DNA from: Acidaminobacter sp.
GTDB taxonomy: Bacteria; Bacillota_A; Clostridia; Peptostreptococcales; Acidaminobacteraceae
DNA: 37,406 nt
Assembly: GCA_009881125.1 (NCBI GenBank)
Contig: WXFH01000051.1
Span: 1-37,406, forward strand
Direction: 5' to 3'
Part shown: piece by piece, positions 32,722-37,406 of the stretch
How positions within the stretch are numbered: position 1 is the first letter of the stretch
Layout of the letters: each line of letters begins with the position of its first letter
Made by a program: the position numbers and the translations under genes
Notes under the pieces: generated by a model
What the model saw: the letters and a program-made list of their open reading frames with translations, nothing else
The model's database searches: none
What the model was told of the DNA's origin: nothing

Positions 32722-34073
32722 AGCTTGACGACATCTTGAACACGGATTCGAAGGCCGCTGTCAGCCCTTCAATAAACGCCCAATCCATGTTGCTGGACAT
32801 GCGCATCAAAGGTCAGGATCAGCATTATGAGATCCACATCGGCGACAATGCCCTTGGTCAGCTTCAAACGCTGCTGAAGGGGCGCCGCTGCGCCATAGTC
32901 TCGGATGATACGGTATGGGCGCTGCATGGCAAAACCCTTTGTCAGGCGCTGCAGCTGCATCCCGAGGCTTATGAACAAATTGAAAACTGGGGACAGGTAC
33001 ACAATGAAACGTTGTGCCTGTCCCCAACATCGAATGAGTGTCTGACACCAACATCAACTGAGTGCCTGTCACCAACTTCAATTTTGTGCCAGAGCTCTGA
33101 TACCAATTTTAACAAACTCCTTTCCATTTCAGTACTTCCAAACGGCGAAGGCAGCAAAAACCTGGAGCAGCTCACGCGCCTCTACAGTGACTTTGTCAGG
33201 GCTGGCTTAACACGCCGCGACCTCGTCATAGCCTTTGGCGGCGGCGTCATAGGCGATCTTGCCGGTTACGCTGCAGCCTCATGGCTCAGGGGCGTGTCTT
33301 TTGTCCAGATTCCAACCAGTCTTCTGGCTATGGTGGACAGCAGCATTGGCGGCAAAGTCGCCATAGACTTGCCTGAAGGTAAAAACCTTGTGGGCGCCTT
33401 TCATCAGCCTAAGGCAGTGCTGATCCATCCGCAATTTCTGGACACCTTACCGGTCAGACAGCTGAGAGATGGCATCGCGGAAATGGTGAAAGCTGCCATG
33501 ATCCGGGACGAGGAACTGCTTCCCATGATCCTGAATCAATTCAGGGATCTGCCTCAAAATCAGTCAAAGGACTCACCGGCAAAACATAACCGGTCTCAGC
33601 CAACACAGCAAATTTCCGCTCTGCCTGAAATCAACGCCCTTCTGAAGCGCGCCTTAAGCATCAAGAAAAACGTTGTCGAAGCAGATGAAAAAGAGACAGG
33701 CGACCGCAAGCTCCTTAATTTCGGCCACACGCTGGGACACGCCGCGGAGAGCAGAGGCGGCTACAGCGTTTTGACCCACGGAGAAGGGGTCGCCCTTGGC
33801 ATGCAGTGGATTACACGACTTTCAGAAGAAAAAGGCCTTTCGGAACCTGGAACGTCAGCATACCTGGAGTCCGCCCTTGCCCAACTCGGCTTTGAAACCG
33901 CGCCGCCCCTGGACTTTCCGGCGCTGAAGGACTGGGTCCTGAGAGACAAGAAAATGACTGAATCCGGTCTGGAAGTCATCCTGATTCGAAAGCCCGGCGA
34001 GGGGTATGTCTATCCCATAGCATCCAAAGACGTGGACGTCTTTTTTAAAGTGAACACGCCAGACCTAATATAG
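32718..34073 (+). CDS. aroB: 3-Dehydroquinate synthase carrying an in-frame repeat insertion
   Basis: Converts DAHP to 3-dehydroquinate. At 451 residues it is about 90 longer than usual. Family motifs are intact: AFGGGVIGDLAGYAAASWLRG (NAD site), PTSLLAMVDSSIGGK, GAFHQPKAV, the metal-site segment DRKLLNFGHTLGHA and HGEGVALGM. Extra sequence is (a) about 27 N-terminal residues, (b) residues about 91-133, made of eight-residue repeats CLSPTSNE, CLTPTSTE, CLSPTSIL encoded by the palindromic repeat family, and (c) a polar Gln/Ser/Asn insert near 275-300. The reading frame stays open, so the enzyme is probably functional with an exposed loop. GTG start overlaps the aroE stop. Confidence 0.95.
   Translation: MKLDDILNTDSKAAVSPSINAQSMLLDMRIKGQDQHYEIHIGDNALGQLQTLLKGRRCAIVSDDTVWALHGKTLCQALQLHPEAYEQIENWGQVHNETLCLSPTSNECLTPTSTECLSPTSILCQSSDTNFNKLLSISVLPNGEGSKNLEQLTRLYSDFVRAGLTRRDLVIAFGGGVIGDLAGYAAASWLRGVSFVQIPTSLLAMVDSSIGGKVAIDLPEGKNLVGAFHQPKAVLIHPQFLDTLPVRQLRDGIAEMVKAAMIRDEELLPMILNQFRDLPQNQSKDSPAKHNRSQPTQQISALPEINALLKRALSIKKNVVEADEKETGDRKLLNFGHTLGHAAESRGGYSVLTHGEGVALGMQWITRLSEEKGLSEPGTSAYLESALAQLGFETAPPLDFPALKDWVLRDKKMTESGLEVILIRKPGEGYVYPIASKDVDVFFKVNTPDLI
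32989..33110. repeat. Palindromic repeat array inserted in aroB
   Basis: A hairpin (GGGGACAGG at 32989-32997 with CCTGTCCCC at 33017-33025) runs into three 24-bp units (33014, 33038, 33062) and a partial fourth at 33086. Units start GTGCCTGTCCCC, GTGTCTGACACC, GTGCCTGTCACC. The same 24-bp period occurs in the array before parE. Confidence 0.93.
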
Positions 34074-34136
34074 AAAAGAAAATCATACCCTGCGACCACA
34101 CTCCCAATAAAATGCGCCGAAAGGAGACCACCCACT

Positions 34137-35246
34137 ATGAGAAGCACCTGGGGCAGAGCGATTCAGTACTCCCTGTTTGGAGAATCCCATGGCCCTGCCA
34201 TTGGCATCACCATCCACCACCTCCCAGCAGGCTTTAAGCCAGACCTTGAAAAATTAAAGGCGGCCATGGCCCGCAGAAAGCCCGGTACGGGCGTCTATGC
34301 CACAAAACGCTCAGAAAAAGACGAATTCGAAATTGTCTCCGGCTTTTTTCAAGACGTGCTCACCGGCGCGCCACTGACGGCGCTCTTTAGAAACGAAGAC
34401 ACGCGGTCCAGCGATTATGAGGCCCTGAAGCGCTTTCCGCGTCCATCCCACGCGGATTTCGCCGCCAACGCCAAATACCACGGCTTCAACGACCCTCGGG
34501 GCAGCGGCCATTTCTCCGGCCGCCTGACCGCGCCGCTGGTCTTTGCCGGCGCCCTGGCCGCTCAGATTCTTGAGGCGGAGCACGGCATCCGGATCCTGGG
34601 CCACGTCGCACAGGTCGGCGACATAATCGACACAGGCATCGACGACATGGCATCCCAGGTGACCGAAGAAAATCAAGAAGCGCTCCGCAAAAAAGTAATG
34701 CCGTTTTTCTCAGATGACGCCATCGAACAAGCCAAAGTCATGCTCGCAAAAGCCCACGAGGAAGGCGACTCCATAGGCGGCGCCATTGAAGTGGGCGTCA
34801 CAGGCCTGCCTGTCGGCTGGGGAGACCCGGTTTTCGAAGGCATTGAAAGCCTGCTGGGCCAGCTTTTGTTCTCCGTTCCCGCAGTCAAGGCCGTCGAATT
34901 TGGCGCTGGCGCTGCCTTTGCCGCCATGCGCGGCTCAGAGTCCAACGATCCGTGGCGCATGGAAGGCGACCGCGTCGTCAGCGAGACCAACCACAGCGGC
35001 GGCATCAACGGCGGCATCACCAACGGCATGCCAATGCGCCTGAAAGTCACGTTCAGACCGGCCTCCAGCATTGCCCTCACCCAACAGACCGTCGATCTTC
35101 GCGAGCACATCAACGCCGAACTCAGCGTCACCGGCCGCCACGATCCTACCATTGTCGTTCGAGCCGTCCCTGTCGTAGAGGCGGTCACGGCCATCGGTTT
35201 ACTCGAGGCGAAAGCCAACGCCTCAGAGCTCCTGGCGCGCTATTAG
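34137..35246 (+). CDS. aroC: Chorismate synthase
   Basis: FMN-dependent elimination that makes chorismate from EPSP. 369 residues with SLFGESHGPAIG near the start, RRKPGTGVYATKRSEKDE near 45, FSGRLTAPLVFAGALA near 125, and the C-terminal ETNHSGGINGGITNGMP and FRPASSIALTQQTVD segments. ATG with AAGGAG upstream. Third gene of aroE-aroB-aroC; the aroA and aroK steps are not in the window. Followed by an inverted pair of TGCCGATGGTC motifs. Confidence 0.97.
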   Translation: MRSTWGRAIQYSLFGESHGPAIGITIHHLPAGFKPDLEKLKAAMARRKPGTGVYATKRSEKDEFEIVSGFFQDVLTGAPLTALFRNEDTRSSDYEALKRFPRPSHADFAANAKYHGFNDPRGSGHFSGRLTAPLVFAGALAAQILEAEHGIRILGHVAQVGDIIDTGIDDMASQVTEENQEALRKKVMPFFSDDAIEQAKVMLAKAHEEGDSIGGAIEVGVTGLPVGWGDPVFEGIESLLGQLLFSVPAVKAVEFGAGAAFAAMRGSESNDPWRMEGDRVVSETNHSGGINGGITNGMPMRLKVTFRPASSIALTQQTVDLREHINAELSVTGRHDPTIVVRAVPVVEAVTAIGLLEAKANASELLARY

Positions 35247-35256
35247 GAAGTTAAAT

Positions 35257-35300
35257 CACCATCGGCAGAGCACTCTTTTAAAGGCTTCTGCCGATGGTCA
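35257..35300. repeat. Stem-loop of inverted TGCCGATGGTC motifs after aroC
   Basis: ACCATCGGCAGA (35259-35270) is perfectly complementary to TCTGCCGATGGT (35287-35298) across a 16-nt loop. Without a T tract it is a poor classical terminator. It begins 11 bp after the aroC stop. Confidence 0.85.
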
Positions 35301-35380
35301 CCAAAGTCACCCGCCACGCCCCAAGCACCCGGTCACACACCCGGCGGCGGGGCGCTGTTTTTATGGAAAGGACCTGATTC

Positions 35381-36007
35381 ATGAAAAAGCTGATCGATGG
35401 TATTGTGAAATTCAGAAAGGACGACTTCGACACACACAAAGAGCTGTTCTCCAGCCTGAAGCGGGAGCAAAAGCCCCACACGCTGTTTATCAGCTGCTCA
35501 GACTCGCGCATAGACCCGAACCTCATTACTAAGACTCTGCCAGGCGAATTATTTATCATACGCAATATCGCCAACCTGATCCCGTCTTACAGATACACGG
35601 CTGAATTTGTGGCGACCACTTCAGCGGTGGAATACGCCGTCCTGGCGCTCAACGTCGAAAATATAATTGTTTGCGGACATTCCAACTGCGGTGGCTGCGC
35701 TGCGGGGCTCAATCTGCCGAAGACGCTGATGACCATGCCCCACACCAGGAAATGGCTGGAGCTGGCAAGACCCGCCAGGGAGAAAGTCAACAGAACCATG
35801 ACCAGCGAAGGACCTGAGGCCAGGGAGTGGATGATGGAGCAGTACAATGTCATGGAGCAGCTCAAGAATTTGTGGAGTTATCCGTACATTCGTGAGCGTG
35901 TTTTGGCTGGAACCTTGAATTTAAGCGGATGGTACTACATTATTGAAACCGGGGAAGTCTTTATTTACGACAGGGAAGAGGGCGCGTTTGTGCTGGCGAA
36001 CGGGTAA
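35381..36007 (+). CDS. can: Beta-class carbonic anhydrase
   Basis: Interconverts CO2 and bicarbonate in the cytoplasm. 208 residues. The zinc site Cys39-x-Asp41-x-Arg43 (SCSDSRIDP) and His100-x2-Cys103 (CGHSNCGG) is complete, and RNIANLIP and TTSAVEYAVLAL follow the family pattern. ATG start with AAAGGA upstream. Own terminator, so monocistronic. Confidence 0.95.
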   Translation: MKKLIDGIVKFRKDDFDTHKELFSSLKREQKPHTLFISCSDSRIDPNLITKTLPGELFIIRNIANLIPSYRYTAEFVATTSAVEYAVLALNVENIIVCGHSNCGGCAAGLNLPKTLMTMPHTRKWLELARPAREKVNRTMTSEGPEAREWMMEQYNVMEQLKNLWSYPYIRERVLAGTLNLSGWYYIIETGEVFIYDREEGAFVLANG

Positions 36008-36080
36008 GGGAGCCGGTGCGCCTGGATTTATGCCTGTTGAACCTGTCGTCCAACAAACTAAGGCGTAGTAAACTCAAAAG

Positions 36081-36149
36081 AAAGGCCACTGTGGCCGCGG
36101 AAATCGTTAAAAAGCGATTTGCCGATGGTCACCGTGGCCTTCTTTTTTG
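36081..36149 (+). terminator. Terminator after the carbonic anhydrase, containing a TGCCGATGGTC copy
   Basis: AAGGCCAC pairs with GTGGCCTT, with an inner AAATCG / CGATTT stem, then CTTTTTT. The repeat motif (36119-36130) forms part of the 3' side. Confidence 0.8.
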
Positions 36150-36154
36150 CTATA

Positions 36155-36184
36155 ATTAAAAAGACGCCTGGAGTCACAGGCGTC
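36155..36184 (-). terminator. Terminator of the minus-strand zinc-finger gene
   Basis: On the minus strand GACGCCTG, loop TGACTC, CAGGCGTC and then TTTTTAATT. Confidence 0.85.
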
Positions 36185-36269
36185 AGAAAGGTTTCAGATT
36201 AGTCGTTGTCTTGAAATTTTTGTTTAACCATCAATCTCGTTAAAATTATTCATGATTTTCTCTTAACTG

Positions 36270-36440
36270 CTACATCCATTGGGAGAAAGATTCTCGAATT
36301 TGATCCCTGCAGTTTACACAAACGTATTTGTTTTTAAATCGAATCAAGTCTGCAGAGTTATGACAAATTTCACAAGCCATTTCGAATTCACCGGGGTTCT
36401 TGTTTGCTGCGTTTAGAGTGCGATTTTTGGTAGAATTCAT
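36270..36440 (-). CDS. Small zinc-ribbon protein, function unknown
   Basis: 56 residues, or 59 if translation starts at the ATG at 36449. The C-terminal half is ACEICHNSADLIRFKNKY followed by VCVNCRDQIRE, a CxxC-x16-18-CxxC pattern fit for one zinc ion. The N-terminal half is basic and polar. GGGAGG lies 2 nt before the first ATG and 11 nt before the second, so the second is preferred. The much longer open frame upstream runs through the promoter and is not coding. It has its own promoter (36484-36512) and terminator, which supports a real gene. Role not recognised. Confidence 0.75.
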   Translation of the reverse strand: MNSTKNRTLNAANKNPGEFEMACEICHNSADLIRFKNKYVCVNCRDQIRESFSQWM

Positions 36441-36483
36441 TCGAGACATTTCCTCCCTAAAAATATTTTTTTGTGACAAAATT

Positions 36484-36512
36484 AGTGTAGCATTAAAAGG
36501 TACGATTGTAAA
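36484..36512 (-). promoter_or_regulatory. Promoter of the zinc-ribbon gene
   Basis: TTTACA, 17 bp, TACACT on the minus strand, about 35 nt before the ribosome binding site. Confidence 0.65.
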
Positions 36513-36572
36513 CGGGTGGAAGGGATGTTTTTTTATACTATTTAGAATTTTTTGAAAAAGTAAACCTGATGC

Positions 36573-36599
36573 TTGAAATCGGTTTTTCTGGTGTATAAT
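36573..36599 (+). promoter_or_regulatory. Promoter of the one-TM protein gene
   Basis: Extended -10 TGTATAAT (36592-36599), with TTGAAA 15 bp upstream, shorter than ideal. Confidence 0.55.
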
Positions 36600-36648
36600 A
36601 AAACCAGTGGCAAAAGCTCTAAATGTGACGGAAGAGGAGGAGATCGCT

Positions 36649-37050
36649 TTGAAAATGGGCGAAAAACTTAAAAAAATTATTAGATGGCTGACTGTTCTTT
36701 TCTTTATCGTCACCTTGCTAAAAATTTATTATGAACTGCGCCTTTTTGATTTAATGCTCGGCATATATGAAGTTGAGCGGCATCAAAAAAAGGCAGCTTT
36801 AGTCTCTAAAAAAGCTTTAATGTTTATCACTAAGAGAAGCGAAGCTGACACTGCCATAAAAGAACGTATGAAAGAACTTGGATGGGATTATGTCGATACT
36901 TTTGGAAATGGTTATATTTTTTCAAATGATGAAGAGGAAATTTTGCTCAGACGTCATGATTATGGCATAGGCTATTCGACCTTTGAAATTCATCCCGGGA
37001 AAGAATATCGCAAGACATTTGCAGAGAATTCCGAGCCGGTAGAGGCTTAA
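36649..37050 (+). CDS. Hypothetical single-pass membrane protein
   Basis: 133 residues if started at TTG 36649, which has GAGGAGG eight bases upstream; the frame from 36607 would make the ribosome binding site coding. One hydrophobic segment at about 12-28 (WLTVLFFIVTLLKIYYEL) is preceded by lysines, so the short N-terminus is probably cytoplasmic. The rest is charged, with a mixed alpha/beta look, ending in an acidic tail. No family recognised. Divergent from the zinc-ribbon gene with about 200 bp between the starts. Base composition is more AT-rich than the biosynthetic genes. Confidence 0.7.
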   Translation: MKMGEKLKKIIRWLTVLFFIVTLLKIYYELRLFDLMLGIYEVERHQKKAALVSKKALMFITKRSEADTAIKERMKELGWDYVDTFGNGYIFSNDEEEILLRRHDYGIGYSTFEIHPGKEYRKTFAENSEPVEA

Positions 37051-37138
37051 TTGACGGCTGTTCATGACGCTATATAAAGAAGACATTTTCGTTGGAAATT
37101 GTTCAAATAAAAAACCAAAAAAGATATGAGATTTCAGG

Positions 37139-37168
37139 TTGACGTGAACGTAAAATTAGTGTTAAGAT
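37139..37168 (+). promoter_or_regulatory. Probable rRNA operon promoter
   Basis: TTGACG, 18 bp, TAAGAT, preceded by an A-rich stretch that could act as UP element. Confidence 0.65.
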
Positions 37169-37406
37169 AACTAAGGTCGCTTGAGACGACTCCTGAGGAC
37201 TGGGTAACCGGTCCTTTAAAATTCGCATAGTGACTGCGGTTGAGGCTTATAGCACCAGCGGCTGATCACTCAAGTGAGACCATTCGATCCTTGAAAACTA
37301 AACAGTGTACAACCCAAAATTCTGAAATAAAAAGTCGGTTCTGCTTGGAACCGGCGAAGTGATTTCTGATTATGGAAATAACGGAAGTCAGCGAAGTAAC
37401 TTGAAG
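37169..37406 (+). other. Probable rRNA operon leader (16S gene expected beyond the window)
   Basis: No ORF. The sequence GATCCTTGAAAACTAAACAG (37290-37309) is the boxA-like type that precedes rRNA genes in Firmicutes. It is preceded by several stems (GGACTGG / CCGGTCC) and followed by AT-rich sequence. The mature 16S start is not reached. Confidence 0.6.

Noticed and set aside
36441..36713. N-terminal 90 residues of the long minus-strand frame ending at 36270
   Set aside because: The extension crosses a good promoter (36484-36512) and overlaps the divergent gene start. Only the last 56-59 residues follow a ribosome binding site and form a zinc motif.
37169..37406. tRNA or 16S rRNA gene in the last 240 bp
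   Set aside because: No cloverleaf or 16S start sequence is seen. Only a promoter, stems and a boxA-like segment typical of an rRNA leader are present.

Overview
The window reads as the chromosome of an anaerobic, low-complexity-operon Firmicute, most likely of class Clostridia. Supporting signs are a SAM-I riboswitch, a T-box leader, consensus sigma-A promoters (TTGACA-17-TATAAT), strong Shine-Dalgarno sites with many TTG and GTG starts, an EFR1-type ferredoxin, a UPF0735 ACT protein, a DUF438 protein and a methionine synthase whose reactivation domain is a separate gene. No genus can be named from the sequence alone.

Layout. 1-420: 3' end of an IS200/IS605-type tnpB with its right end, then a palindromic repeat. 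418-4967 (minus): SAM-riboswitch-controlled methionine operon metF, reactivation protein, metH. 5050-6684: tandem promoters and an isoleucine T-box driving threonine deaminase ilvA. 6944-9236 (minus): an NhaC-type antiporter followed by a CofE-like ligase. 9335-12874: phoB-phoR, then an EFR1 flavodoxin/ferredoxin protein. 12951-15315: a CsoR-type operator and promoter, a 173-bp tandem duplication in the leader, then thioredoxin, a CsoR-like regulator and a BASS-family transporter. 15384-18403: a 161-bp MITE-like element, a methyltransferase, a DUF438-hemerythrin-PAS protein and a NadR-like adenylyltransferase. 18584-20193: two tandem phoU paralogues behind a PhoP-box-like triplet. 20288-25481 (minus): threonine operon UPF0735, hom, thrC, thrB, lysC with a 260-nt leader. 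25938-26249: CMD-family protein. 26802-31295: divergent type II topoisomerase pair. 31487-31642: a possible small RNA. 31855-35246: aroE-aroB-aroC. 35381-36007: beta-carbonic anhydrase. The last kilobase holds a small zinc-finger protein, a one-TM protein, and what looks like the promoter and leader of an rRNA operon that begins just beyond the window.

The most distinctive property is repeat content. At least four unrelated short repeat families are scattered here. (1) An 11-mer, TGCCGATGGTC, occurs about 18 times in both orientations, alone or as inverted pairs, in spacers and in variable protein linkers. It resembles DNA-uptake or other genome-signature sequences in its distribution. (2) A palindromic family built on GGTGTCAGACACC sits at gene 3' ends, forms a 24-bp tandem array before parE, and has entered aroB in frame. 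(3) A 170-bp-class element carries a structure-conserved hairpin. (4) There is one full-length palindromic MITE. These are the best candidates for something undescribed.

Functionally the window is mostly core amino-acid metabolism (Met, Thr/Ile, aromatic) with phosphate sensing, redox and ion-homeostasis genes. Most assignments are secure from motifs. The CofE-like protein, the CsoR-like regulator and the two terminal small proteins have uncertain roles.
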